DNA of 64,000 nt from Dysosmobacter welbionis. Its GTDB lineage: Bacteria > Bacillota > Clostridia > Oscillospirales > Oscillospiraceae. Shown one piece after another: positions 1 to 8,592 of the stretch; the first letter of the stretch is position 1; every line of letters begins with the position of its first letter. The notes beneath the pieces are model-generated. The model was not told the DNA's origin, made no database searches, and saw only the letters and a list, made by a program, of their open reading frames with translations. The DNA lies in the NCBI RefSeq assembly GCF_005121165.3, contig NZ_CP034413.3, positions 868,001 to 932,000 of the forward strand. The letters run 5' to 3'. The position numbers and the translations under genes are program-made.

Positions 1-1683
1 CCCCATCTGTTCGAGCCCCTGCGGCCAGAGCTGGCCGCCCGGCTGCGGCCCGGGGATGCCATCGTGGCCGGGGAGAACTTCGGCTGCGGCTCCTCCCGGG
101 AGATGGCTGCCTCCGTCCTCAAAACCGCGGGCATCCGCTGCATCATCGCCAAGAGCTTTGCCAAGATCTTTTTCCGCAATGCCATCAACAACGGCCTGCT
201 GCTGATCGAGTGCCGGGACCTGTATGACCGCTGCCGGGAAGGCGACACTGTGAAGGTGGAGGTAGGCCGGCAGATCATCTGCAACGGCACGGCCTACCCT
301 GTCCCCGGTATGAGCACGGAGGTACTGGATATCCTCCGTTACGGCGGCCTGGTGTCCCGGATGCGGGCGCTGGACAAATCTCTCCCGGCCGCTCCCGCTC
401 CACGGGACACGCTGCGGGACGTCCACCGTCCAGGCCATACCCTGGCGGAGCAGCTCCTCATCCACAACACCGGCGCACAGGACCTACGCCCCGGAGACGT
501 GGTGACGGTCCGGGTGGACGAGGCGGTCCTCCATGATATCTACACCCCTTATATCTTCCAGCAGTTCCGGGACATGGGATTCTATCATGTGTATGACCCG
601 GACCGGATCTCCGTCATGGTGGACCATCTGTACCCCACCTGTCTGGATGATGACCCCCGATGCTTCCGGTACAGCCGCCGCTTCCAGGACGAGTATGGCG
701 TGAAGCGCCTCTATGTGGCGGACGGCATCAGCCATCAGCTGGCGCTGGAGGAGCGTCTGGCCGCCCCCGGCAAGATCATCTTCGGCACGGACAGCCACAC
801 CACCACCTACGGTGCCGTGGGCGCCTTCGCCTCCGGCGTCGGCTATACGGAGATGGCCTCCATCATCGGCTGCGGGCAGCTGTGGGTCCGGGTCCCCTCC
901 GCCATCAAGGTGGTGGTGAACGGGACCCTGCCCAAAGGTGTCTTTCCCAAGGACATCATCCTGCGGGTACTGGGAGACCTGACTGCCGCCGGTGCCATCT
1001 ACAAGTCCCTGGAATTCACAGGCTCTACCATTCAGCAGCTCAGCATCTCCGGCCGGGCCGCCATCGCCAACATGGCAGTGGAGTGCGGGGCCAAGGCGGC
1101 CCTGTTCGCCCCGGACGAAAAGACCGCCGCCTTCTGCGGCGTGGACCTGGCGGACTGTGACTGGCTTCGCTTTGACGGGGATGCCCGGTACGAACGGGTC
1201 CTGACCTATGACGCAGGCACTTTCCGGCCTTATCTCTCCTGCCCCTACGGGGTGGACAACGTACACCCCATCGAGGATGTAGCGGGCACGCCGGTGGATC
1301 AGGTGTTCATCGGCAGCTGCACCAATGGCCGTCTGGAGGATCTGGCCGCGGCGGCGGCAGTGCTGAAAGGACACGCCATCGCCCCCTTTGTCCGGCTGAT
1401 CGTGACGCCGGCCTCCAGAGCTGTCTACCGGGAGGCCGCCCGGCTGGGATACCTGAAGACGCTGGTGGAGGCAGGCGCCATGGTGACCCATCCATACTGC
1501 TCTCTGTGCCAGGGCCGCAGCGGCGGTCTGGTCAGCGGAGCGCAGGTGGTCATCGGCACCCACAACCGCAACTTCATCGGCCGTATGGGCAGCCCTGCCG
1601 CCCGGACTTTTCTGGCCAGTCCCGCAGTGGCCGCGGCCTCCGCGCTGGAGGGACGCATCGCCGACCCCGCGCCCTATTTGTGA
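1..1683 (+). CDS. Aconitase-superfamily hydro-lyase, small-large subunit fusion (5' partial)
   Basis: The reading frame is open from base 1, so the true start lies off the left edge. The first ~110 visible residues are a LeuD-like swivelling small subunit ([27 protein letters not shown]). The rest is a LeuC/aconitase large subunit with [19 protein letters not shown] (Cys codon at 1318) and CSLCQG (Cys codons at 1498 and 1507), the three cysteines that bind the [4Fe-4S] cluster. Family members (isopropylmalate, homoaconitate, dimethylmalate and citraconate-type dehydratases) move water across a double bond of a branched hydroxy-diacid. The two parts are usually separate genes or fused large-then-small; here the small domain comes first. 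The substrate cannot be told from sequence. The neighbouring CoA transferase, lyases and dicarboxylate carrier suggest a citramalate/dimethylmalate-type acid. A terminator follows. Confidence 0.88.
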   Translation, partial: PHLFEPLRPELAARLRPGDAIVAGENFGCGSSREMAASVLKTAGIRCIIAKSFAKIFFRNAINNGLLLIECRDLYDRCREGDTVKVEVGRQIICNGTAYPVPGMSTEVLDILRYGGLVSRMRALDKSLPAAPAPRDTLRDVHRPGHTLAEQLLIHNTGAQDLRPGDVVTVRVDEAVLHDIYTPYIFQQFRDMGFYHVYDPDRISVMVDHLYPTCLDDDPRCFRYSRRFQDEYGVKRLYVADGISHQLALEERLAAPGKIIFGTDSHTTTYGAVGAFASGVGYTEMASIIGCGQLWVRVPSAIKVVVNGTLPKGVFPKDIILRVLGDLTAAGAIYKSLEFTGSTIQQLSISGRAAIANMAVECGAKAALFAPDEKTAAFCGVDLADCDWLRFDGDARYERVLTYDAGTFRPYLSCPYGVDNVHPIEDVAGTPVDQVFIGSCTNGRLEDLAAAAAVLKGHAIAPFVRLIVTPASRAVYREAARLGYLKTLVEAGAMVTHPYCSLCQGRSGGLVSGAQVVIGTHNRNFIGRMGSPAARTFLASPAVAAASALEGRIADPAPYL

Positions 1684-1717
1684 CGGTCCCAGATCAGGCC
1701 CGCTTCCGGGGTACCCC

Positions 1718-1760
1718 AACACAGGCCCCCGGCTGTCTGGTGTAGCCGGGAGCCTGTGTT
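1718..1760 (+). terminator. Hairpin after the dehydratase gene
   Basis: A 17-bp inverted repeat (1718-1734 with 1744-1760, one mismatch, 9-nt loop) lies between convergent genes. There is no long T tract, so termination strength is uncertain. Confidence 0.6.
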
Positions 1761-1784
1761 CTGTGAGGGTCGGGTGAGCGGGCT

Positions 1785-2632
1785 TTATGTCCAGGTGTAA
1801 TTCTCCACAAAGTTCAGGATGGTCTTGTTGAACTGCTCCGGGTCCTCCAGGAACATCACATGTCCCAGATCCAAGAATTCGTGGAAGCAGCAATTACCAT
1901 TCACCAAATCCCGATAGTGCCGCCCCATTTCGATCCCCGGGGGATGGCCGGGCTGTCCGCACAGCACAGCAGGAGGGGAATGTCGATCTTGGAGAGAGTC
2001 TCTGTATAATCCTTGAACAAAAAATCGTTATACAGAGCAAAGGCGATATATACCGGCAGCTTCTTCATTTCCGTACTGACCCAGTCCTCGTCCTCCTGAC
2101 AAGGCGGTGTATGGAAGCAGAGCCGGGTAAACGTCCGGGCGTAATCATCGTGGTGGGAGAGCGCGTTCTCCAAGGTGGCAGTCATGGCGTCCATGTTGAA
2201 GCCCGCCAAAGAATGGCTGTTCCAGGACTCCGGCGAAAAAGGGTACAAGGCAGAGTCGATGACGCCGATCTTCTTCAGATGCTCGTCGCCGAACTGCTCG
2301 TAGTACTCCATCACCACACTGCTGCCCATAGACCAGCCCAGCAGTGTCACATCCTCCAGGCCCAAATACTCAATGAGTTCATGAACATCCTTGGCACAGC
2401 GGTCCATAGTGAGATTTTGAAGCGTTTTTGACGAAGAACCGTGCCCCCGCCAGTCTATCAGCACCAGCCGGTGATCGGCGGAGAGGGCATCAATATTTTT
2501 ATAGAAAAATTTGGACGAGCAGAGAAAGCCATGGAGGATCATGATCGGCTCCCCCTTGTCCTTGCCGTAGTCCTCAAAATAGATCCAGGCGCCGTCGCTG
2601 ACCTGAAGGAAATTGTCCTTGCTCCTGATCAT
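1785..2632 (-). pseudogene. Alpha/beta hydrolase, frameshifted
   Basis: An alpha/beta-hydrolase-fold enzyme of about 280 residues: HGFLCSSKFF (oxyanion region), the nucleophile elbow GWSMGSS and, in the C-terminal part, LDLGHVMF with the catalytic His. The 5' frame (start 2632, RBS AAAGGAAG) runs to 1901, but the last ~55 residues are in another frame (1785-1967). Adding one base in the CCCCGGGGG run at 1934-1943 joins them as PAIPRGIEMGRHY, which reads naturally. So this is either a sequencing error or a recent frameshift. The gene starts 16 nt after the symporter stop and probably belongs to the same sigma54 operon. It may hydrolyse an ester, lactone or C-C bond of the transported compound; the substrate is unknown. 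Confidence 0.85.
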
Positions 2633-2648
2633 ACCTCTACTTCCTTTC

Positions 2649-4232
2649 TTAGTCTTTCAATGTATCGATCTTGGCATACTTCTCATCATAGTCCTCACAG
2701 AAGAACACCTGGAAATATCCCAGCTTGACCCGTTCTTTCTGCGTGGCATAGCTGACAGCCACCAACAGCACCAGAGAGATCAGCCAGGCAGGCAGGAAAG
2801 CGTGGACACCCCCCAGCGCCGCAGCCCACCACTCCTTTGTGGATGGGATCACGCCGGAGATGAAATAAAGAATGACGTATGCGGCAAAACCGCCCACCGT
2901 AGAGGCGAACATTCCCTTTGCTGTGGCTTTCTTCCAGTACATGCCCACCAGAACAGGGAAGTACCAGGCCGCTGCAAGGGCTGCCAGGGCGAAGTTGATC
3001 ATGTACTGGGTCAGGGTAGAGGGCTTCAGGGCGATCAACGTCGCCACCAGGGAGATGCCCAATACAAATGCGGTGTTGATGGTGCTCTGGGTCTTGGGAG
3101 GCGTGTTTGGCTTCCAGCAGTCCACCACGAAGTCCTTGGCCAGTATGGACGCACCGGCCATGGCCAGCCCCGCGAGAGAGGACTGGATCGCAGCAAAGAT
3201 CCCGCAGAAAATGATGCCGCCCATCCAGGAGGGCAGGAGATTGGTGGCGTTGAAGATGGTCGTATAGTCCGCAGTCTCCAGGCCGGGGTTAATGGCCCGG
3301 GTCAGGGGGCCGGTGAAGCACATGATGCCCTGGATCAGAGTAAATACACAGCAGGAAATGATGACGCCCTGCTTCAACTTCTTATGGTTGTTGTAGGTCA
3401 TCGTGACCGACAGGGCGTGGGGTACAGCGCCCAGGCCCACGCCGGCAAACAACGCAGTGCCCATAGCGTTCCAGAAGGTGAAGCCTGTGTCCGCCTGGAT
3501 CGCGCCGGGGAAGGCTGTGCCCAGATACTCCATGGCGGCCTGGACACTGCCGTACTTTTCCACGTTGTCGGCAATCAGAACACCGATGATGGAGAACGTG
3601 GCAATCAGCATGATGACACCTTGAATGCTGGCCACCTTGGCCATGGACTTGATCCCTCCGGAGACGGTGTAGATCACAGTGATGACGATGGTCAGCAGGA
3701 TGCCCAAGTAGTAGGAGTTGGAGCCGGTGACAGCGGCGAAGACCTTGGCGCCGGAGGTGATCTGACCCACGGCGAAAAAAGTCAGGCCGAAAGCTCCGGT
3801 GATAGCCAGCGCCCCCACGACCTTTTTAGACTGGAACCGCAGCCCCAAAAGCTGCTGGAACGTGACGGCACCGGTGCGGTCACGCAGGATCGCCACTTTG
3901 CGCCCCACGCTGCCCAGGCCATAGGCAGCAGTCAGGAAACCGGCGTAATAGACCAATGCAGCTGTGAATCCAACGGAATACCCAAGGCCGGGCGCGGCCA
4001 CCATGGTGCCGCCGGCCATGGAATTTGTAGCGGCGATCATGGCGATGGCAAAGGCTCCCAGCCCGCCGCCGCCCGTCAGAAAGGAGGCCAGGCCGTCTTT
4101 ACCGCCCTTTTTGGATTGATATTTGATGTAGAAGCCGAAGCCCACGATAACAACGCTGTAAACGGCAAAGATGATCAACATGACCCGAGATGTGGACGCG
4201 GTTACAGAGAATCCGCCCAGATCATAACTCAT
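2649..4232 (-). CDS. Sodium:solute symporter (SSS family, PanF-like)
   Basis: 527-aa integral membrane protein with about 12-13 hydrophobic segments. The family core is visible as GGGGLGAFAIAMIAATNSM, YTVSGGIKSMAKVASIQG and a conserved AGLAMAGASILAKDF segment. SSS carriers use the sodium gradient to import organic acids, vitamins or amino acids; the pairing with a YhdT-like gene is typical of the PanF branch. The start codon lies in an ATGA overlap with the upstream YhdT-like gene, so the two are translationally coupled. The next gene downstream is the alpha/beta hydrolase. Probably transcribed from the sigma54 promoter at 4653-4668. The substrate is unknown; a carboxylate is likely from context. 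Confidence 0.9.
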   Translation of the reverse strand: MSYDLGGFSVTASTSRVMLIIFAVYSVVIVGFGFYIKYQSKKGGKDGLASFLTGGGGLGAFAIAMIAATNSMAGGTMVAAPGLGYSVGFTAALVYYAGFLTAAYGLGSVGRKVAILRDRTGAVTFQQLLGLRFQSKKVVGALAITGAFGLTFFAVGQITSGAKVFAAVTGSNSYYLGILLTIVITVIYTVSGGIKSMAKVASIQGVIMLIATFSIIGVLIADNVEKYGSVQAAMEYLGTAFPGAIQADTGFTFWNAMGTALFAGVGLGAVPHALSVTMTYNNHKKLKQGVIISCCVFTLIQGIMCFTGPLTRAINPGLETADYTTIFNATNLLPSWMGGIIFCGIFAAIQSSLAGLAMAGASILAKDFVVDCWKPNTPPKTQSTINTAFVLGISLVATLIALKPSTLTQYMINFALAALAAAWYFPVLVGMYWKKATAKGMFASTVGGFAAYVILYFISGVIPSTKEWWAAALGGVHAFLPAWLISLVLLVAVSYATQKERVKLGYFQVFFCEDYDEKYAKIDTLKD

Positions 4233-4585
4233 GCTTGTTCCCCTCCCTCTTTCTTGTTCATACTGTCTTTCTTAAACCTTGCGGTCAGCGGAAACTCCTC
4301 CCATTTGACCAGCCAGATCATGCCCACCACAAACATGGCCAGATAAATCACGATTGCGCCAGACACCCACATGGGCATGCCCAGAAAGTACCTCATCTCT
4401 GCGGGATCGCCGGTTCCGAAGGCGTACATCCAGATGGTGGCGATCACTGTGGCCACCACCCCCAGCACGTGAAAGAACACGGCGTCTTTTTTGCCCACCT
4501 CCAGGCGGCGGTCCAGATTGCCCACCTGGGCGGGGTCATAGTCGGTACTCTCCAGATCGACATTTGACAGTTTTTTGTTTTCCAT
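4229..4585 (-). CDS. YhdT-like (DUF997) small membrane protein
   Basis: 118 aa with two clear membrane segments (FFHVLGVVATVIATIWMYAF and a second around residues 78-98) and a charged, Lys-rich tail. It matches the YhdT/DUF997 family that is encoded next to PanF-type symporters and is presumed to be a partner subunit. The start at 4585 is chosen because AAAGGAG lies 8 nt upstream; a longer in-frame reading from 4669 has no ribosome site and would overlap the promoter. ATGA overlap with the symporter. Confidence 0.85.
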   Translation of the reverse strand: MENKKLSNVDLESTDYDPAQVGNLDRRLEVGKKDAVFFHVLGVVATVIATIWMYAFGTGDPAEMRYFLGMPMWVSGAIVIYLAMFVVGMIWLVKWEEFPLTARFKKDSMNKKEGGEQA

Positions 4586-4652
4586 GATTCTCACTCCTTT
4601 AAAATTCTCTTCCGGCCGGCAGATTCCGGTCCGGCTTGCTGCTCTTCTTTTT

Positions 4653-4668
4653 AGCAAAAGATATGCCA
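4653..4668 (-). promoter_or_regulatory. Sigma54 promoter for the symporter operon
   Basis: Read on the minus strand: TGGCATATCTTTTGCT, i.e. TGGCA(T) at -24, 5-nt spacer, TTGCT at -12. The GG/GC pair has the required spacing. It lies 68 nt upstream of the start at 4585 and faces the divergent sigma54 activator gene at 4823. Confidence 0.82.
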
Positions 4669-4757
4669 TTCATTTATTGTCCGTTTTGCCTAAATTGTCC
4701 TTGCAATTTTGTCGTTTTCCAAGATATATTAGAAAAAATGCCCTCTGATTTTCTCTG

Positions 4758-4793
4758 ATTCGCGAATTTGTTTTTCGCATTTCGGCGAAATGC
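4758..4793. promoter_or_regulatory. Palindromes upstream of the sigma54 activator gene (candidate UAS/operator)
   Basis: Contains the palindrome ATTCGCGAAT (4758-4767) and the perfect inverted repeat GCATTTCG-G-CGAAATGC (4777-4793). They lie 90-140 bp upstream of the sigma54 promoter on the opposite strand, a usual distance for an enhancer site, and just before the activator gene. They probably bind the adjacent activator. Confidence 0.5.
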
Positions 4794-4822
4794 AAATTTT
4801 TCAGAAAGGAATTGACCACAGC

Positions 4823-6304
4823 ATGGTACAGAGACCGGAAACACATCTGGCCGGGGATCTGGCTTCAACCCCCGCAGCTCAGAAGGAATATGAGTTGTTG
4901 AAGATCTTGGCGGAGCACTACTTCGGCAGCATGCTGGTCACGGATGACCGGGGCCGTTTTCTCTATGTCAGCGACGGCACCTGTCGCCTTTTGGGTGTCG
5001 ACCGTGAGACGCTGCTGCAGCTCTCGATCTATGATACCCTCAAGGGCTACTGCTTTGCCACCAGCGCTTCTTCCATCAAGACGTTGGAAACAAAGCAGGA
5101 GTGTCTCAGCAACCACACGCTGACCGCCTCCGGCCGACAGGTGCTTGCCCTGTCCCGGCCTCACTTCGGCCCGGACGGGGAGCTGCAATACGTCCCTACA
5201 TACAGCTGGGATGAGGAGGAGCTGTACACCTTGCTGGAGAAGTTCGACCAGGAGCGGGACAACGTCCGCAACGTCATTCGCTTCATGCAGGGCACTGACA
5301 AAACTCCATCCATGATCATCGCGGAGAGTGATGCCATGGTGAAACTGCTGGAGTATGCCGATCATGTAGCCGCGGTGGACAGCACCGTCATTCTGTACGG
5401 CGAGTCCGGCAGCGGCAAGGAGATGTTCGCCAAATACATCCATGCCCGCAGTGACCGAGCCGATCAGGTTTTCATCCCGATCAACTGCGCCTCTCTCCCC
5501 CCCTCTTTACTGGAAGAGGAGATGTTCGGTTACGAACGGGGCACCTTTACCGGCGGTTCCAAGGACGGCAGGATCGGCCTGTTCGAGTTCGCCGACAAGG
5601 GCACTATCTTTTTGGATGAGATCGGCGAAATGTCTCTGGAACTCCAGGCCAAACTGCTGCGGATCATCGAGACCGGCGAAGTCAAGCGTCTGGGCAGCAA
5701 CCGAATCCAGAAATGCGACGTACGGATCATTGCCGCCACCAATCGGAATCTGCGGGAGATGGTAGAGGAAAAGGCATTCCGGGCAGACCTGTATTACCGA
5801 TTGAACGTATTGACCATCCACGTGCCGCCTCTGCGGGAACGAGTGGCGGATATCGCCCCACTGACCCGGTACTTTGTCCAGCTTTTCAACAAAAAGTATG
5901 GCTTTACAAAACATCTGATGCCCGCTCTGATTCGGGCTCTGGAACAGTGGTCCTGGCCGGGCAATGTCCGAGAGCTTCGCAACACCGTGGAGCGGATGAT
6001 GGTGGAGAGCCGGGATTCCATCATCGATGCGGCGGCCTTCCGGGAAATCCCACCGGGCATATCCTCTCCAAAAACCAGCGAATGCCCAGTCCCGGACCTT
6101 CTGCCCTATCAGCAGGCCATGAATATCTATGAGCGGGAATACCTCTCCGCCATGGTGGCATCCTGCGGCGGGGACCTTCGAAAAGCCGCCGGAAAGATGG
6201 AGCTCCACCTTTCCACCCTGTACCGGAAGCTGGAGAAGCTGGGTTTGAAGCCACCCCGGACATCCGGGAACTGCCAGGGCCCCGGAGAAGAACCGCTCCA
6301 CTGA
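4823..6304 (+). CDS. Sigma54-dependent transcriptional activator with PAS domain
   Basis: 493 aa. An N-terminal PAS sensor (about residues 35-140) is followed by the AAA+ domain with Walker A GESGSGKE (~193), a sigma54-contact loop reading GTFTGG instead of the usual GAFTGA (~240), Walker B FLDEIGEM (~263) and a Fis-type C-terminal HTH (~435-482). Such proteins hydrolyse ATP to open sigma54 promoter complexes. An ATG at 4790 is also in frame, but it falls inside the inverted repeat 4777-4793 and has no ribosome site, whereas 4823 has AAAGGA upstream. Divergent from the symporter operon, which it probably activates. The signal read by the PAS domain is unknown; there is no receiver domain. Confidence 0.9.
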   Translation: MVQRPETHLAGDLASTPAAQKEYELLKILAEHYFGSMLVTDDRGRFLYVSDGTCRLLGVDRETLLQLSIYDTLKGYCFATSASSIKTLETKQECLSNHTLTASGRQVLALSRPHFGPDGELQYVPTYSWDEEELYTLLEKFDQERDNVRNVIRFMQGTDKTPSMIIAESDAMVKLLEYADHVAAVDSTVILYGESGSGKEMFAKYIHARSDRADQVFIPINCASLPPSLLEEEMFGYERGTFTGGSKDGRIGLFEFADKGTIFLDEIGEMSLELQAKLLRIIETGEVKRLGSNRIQKCDVRIIAATNRNLREMVEEKAFRADLYYRLNVLTIHVPPLRERVADIAPLTRYFVQLFNKKYGFTKHLMPALIRALEQWSWPGNVRELRNTVERMMVESRDSIIDAAAFREIPPGISSPKTSECPVPDLLPYQQAMNIYEREYLSAMVASCGGDLRKAAGKMELHLSTLYRKLEKLGLKPPRTSGNCQGPGEEPLH

Positions 6305-6375
6305 AAAAGCCGGCATGAAAATTGCTTAATAATTTTGACGCGGTGTTGAACACCGCGGGAGAGAAGGAACCGATT

Positions 6376-7320
6376 TTGCTGGAGAATCTGCTGTTCAGCC
6401 TCAATATGAGCCTGCCCCTCTTCATCGTCATGGGGCTGGGCTGTATTCTCACCCACAAGGGGTTTTTCACAGAGAATTACATTGCCCATACCACCAATCT
6501 GGTGTACTACGTACTGCTGCCTGGAAAAATGTTTCTGGACATCGCCACCAGCGATCTCAGCACCGCCTTTGACATCAGATATGTCGCGGTGGCAACGGGC
6601 GGCGTGGTGCTGCAGTTCGCGCTGGCCTGGGCAGCCGGCTGGCTGCTGTGTCCGGACCGCAGCAAGCAGAGCGCCTTTTCCCATGCCGCCTACCGGGGCA
6701 ATTTCGTCTATCTGGGCACGGCTCTTCTGCGAAATATCTATGGAGTCTCCCATGTGCCCAGCGCAACGCTGATCCTGGCGCTGGTGATCCCCCTTTACAA
6801 TATTCAGGGCGTTGTTCTGATGACTGTCAAGGAGCGCCAGGGCCGGTTCCGCCTGTCCACCGTGCTTCTGAACGTTCTGAAAAACCCCATGATCCTGGCT
6901 GTGCTTGCAGCCATCCCCTTCGCCTATTTCAAGATCCAGCTGCCCTTCGTGGTCTCTGAGAGCCTGGGCTATTTCCAGGCCGCCACCAATACCATGGCGC
7001 TGCTGGTGGTGGGCGGAAGCATCCGTCTCAGTGCCCTGAAGAACGATCTGCCGCTGCTCATGCGTCTCTGCGGTGTCAAGCTGTTGCTGATGCCGGCCAT
7101 CTGGGCTGCCATGGGGATCGCCGCCGGCCTTCCGGCGGAGCAGCTGGTCACCCTGATCATCGTCGGCGCCATGCCGGCCGCCGTCAATGTCTACATCATC
7201 ACAGACAAGATGGGCGGCGACGGAGCCCTGGCCTGCAGCGCCGTAGTAGTGACCCACTTGATGTCTCTGTTCACCATGACAGCCATCATCTTTGCCATGC
7301 GCACAGCGCGGCTCATATAG
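6376..7320 (+). CDS. AEC-family permease
   Basis: 314-aa membrane protein of the auxin efflux carrier (AEC) family, with about ten hydrophobic segments, NLVYYVLLPGKMFLDIA in the first half and VGAMPAAVNVYIITDK near the end. Bacterial members include malonate and other organic-acid transporters (MdcF-like). A TTG at 6376 is chosen because GAGAAGGA lies just upstream; an upstream TTG at 6322 lacks a ribosome site. It lies 71 nt after the activator gene and is probably co-transcribed with it. The substrate is unknown. Confidence 0.85.
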   Translation: MLENLLFSLNMSLPLFIVMGLGCILTHKGFFTENYIAHTTNLVYYVLLPGKMFLDIATSDLSTAFDIRYVAVATGGVVLQFALAWAAGWLLCPDRSKQSAFSHAAYRGNFVYLGTALLRNIYGVSHVPSATLILALVIPLYNIQGVVLMTVKERQGRFRLSTVLLNVLKNPMILAVLAAIPFAYFKIQLPFVVSESLGYFQAATNTMALLVVGGSIRLSALKNDLPLLMRLCGVKLLLMPAIWAAMGIAAGLPAEQLVTLIIVGAMPAAVNVYIITDKMGGDGALACSAVVVTHLMSLFTMTAIIFAMRTARLI

Positions 7321-7401
7321 GGCGTACGCCGTAACGTTTTGAAACATTGTCTCTGTTACATAAGACACGCCATGCAACTCTCCGGTGGTCAAGCGTATCC
7401 T

Positions 7402-7420
7402 CTGCGGACTATATCCGCAG
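7402..7420. promoter_or_regulatory. Inverted repeat upstream of the first lyase gene
   Basis: CTGCGGA-CTATA-TCCGCAG, a perfect 7-5-7 repeat 50 nt before the start codon at 7471. It could be an operator or a leader hairpin. Upstream, GTAAC (7331) and GTTAC (7355) resemble the GTAACA/TGTTAC half sites at 15054-15068. Confidence 0.4.
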
Positions 7421-7470
7421 GTCGAACAAATATCATGCCAATCAGCAAATATGGAAAGGAGTTTTTCACA

Positions 7471-8385
7471 ATGGATCTACCGAAACGCATTGAGCTGATC
7501 GAAGTCTGCCCCAGAGACGGCTTCCAGAACGTCCATGATATCATTCCCTTTGAGGGCAAGGTCGCTATTATCAAGAAGCTGGCAGAGGCCGGCTTCAAGC
7601 GGCTGGAGGTTGTCTCCTTCGTCAGCCCCAAAGCCATCCCCCAGATGGCCGACGCCAAGGAGGTTGTGGCCGCTGTGCGGGATACGCTGAAGGCGCACGG
7701 CGTCCGCACGGTAGCGCTGGTCCCCAACGCCCAGGGCGTGGAGACCGCCGTGGAGTGCGGCATCAACGAACTGACCTATGTCATCAGTGTCAGCCGCTCT
7801 CACAACATAGCCAATGTCCGCCGGACGCCGGAGGAATCCATGGAACAGTTCAAGACCCTGATTCAGGAGTACGGCCACAAGATCGACTTCCGCCTGGCTC
7901 TGGCTACCGCTCTGGGCTGTCCTTTTGGAGAGGAGATCCGCACCGAGCGGGTGGCGGAAATGGTGCAGTTCGGCCTGGATCTGGGCTGCAAGGAAATCTC
8001 CATTGCCGACACGGTAGGCATGTCCAATCCCAAGCGCACCTATGACCTGATGAATGCGCTCACCGCCCAGTTCGGAGCGGACAAGTTCGTCATGCATCTC
8101 CACGACACCCGGGGCCTGGCTCTGGCCAACACCCTGGCCGCCATGCAACTGGGCGTCCACAAGTTTGAAACCGCGGCCGGCGGCCTGGGCGGCTGTCCCT
8201 TCGCCCCCGGCGCAGCCGGTAATGTTGCCACAGAGGATACCCTGAACATGATGCATGAGATGGGCATTGAGACCGGCATCGACAACGATGCACTCCATGA
8301 GGCGGTGCTGCTGCTCCAACAGTATGTCCACGCCCCTATCGTCAGCCATCTGATGTCCCTGTACAAGACGAAGCCCTGCGTCTAA
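7471..8385 (+). CDS. HMG-CoA lyase-family enzyme (paralogue 1)
   Basis: 304-aa TIM-barrel lyase of the HMG-CoA lyase / pyruvate carboxyltransferase family. Visible motifs: EVCPRDGFQN, FVSPKAIPQMADA, HLHDTRGLALAN (metal-binding His pair) and GGLGGCPFAPGA with the catalytic Cys near residue 241. The family cleaves 3-hydroxy-3-methylacyl-CoA thioesters to acetyl-CoA plus a keto acid; relatives cleave HMG-CoA or (R)-citramalyl-CoA. Start at 7471 from GGAAAGGAG at 9-nt spacing, although the frame is open further upstream. A paralogue of the same length is at 12700-13614. The CoA transferase at 13637-14835 could supply the CoA ester. Confidence 0.9.
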   Translation: MDLPKRIELIEVCPRDGFQNVHDIIPFEGKVAIIKKLAEAGFKRLEVVSFVSPKAIPQMADAKEVVAAVRDTLKAHGVRTVALVPNAQGVETAVECGINELTYVISVSRSHNIANVRRTPEESMEQFKTLIQEYGHKIDFRLALATALGCPFGEEIRTERVAEMVQFGLDLGCKEISIADTVGMSNPKRTYDLMNALTAQFGADKFVMHLHDTRGLALANTLAAMQLGVHKFETAAGGLGGCPFAPGAAGNVATEDTLNMMHEMGIETGIDNDALHEAVLLLQQYVHAPIVSHLMSLYKTKPCV

Positions 8386-8592
8386 GGGATCAGCGGCACA
8401 GAATGGCACCAGCGGCGTTTCACTCGCTGCTGACGCCGGTCCTTCCCCGGACTTGGGAGCCTTTTAGGGAAAATCACTCCCATCCCAGTGCAACGTTTTT
8501 CTGGTGCATCCCTTCGCTGGCGCGTAGTGCGGACAGATTTCAGTCGGTCCATCCGTATCTGCGTTCAAAACGTAGAGCAGAGAGGTATATAT

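Noticed and set aside
484-1893. 469-aa minus-strand open frame
   Set aside because: Antisense shadow of the GC-rich dehydratase gene; low-complexity His/Gly/Pro-rich translation with no family motif.
2613-4346. 577-aa plus-strand open frame
   Set aside because: Antisense to the symporter gene, which has clear family motifs; the translation is Gly/His/Gln-rich without domains.
4790-4822. Upstream ATG of the first sigma54 activator
   Set aside because: It falls in a perfect inverted repeat and lacks a ribosome site; the ATG at 4823 is better.
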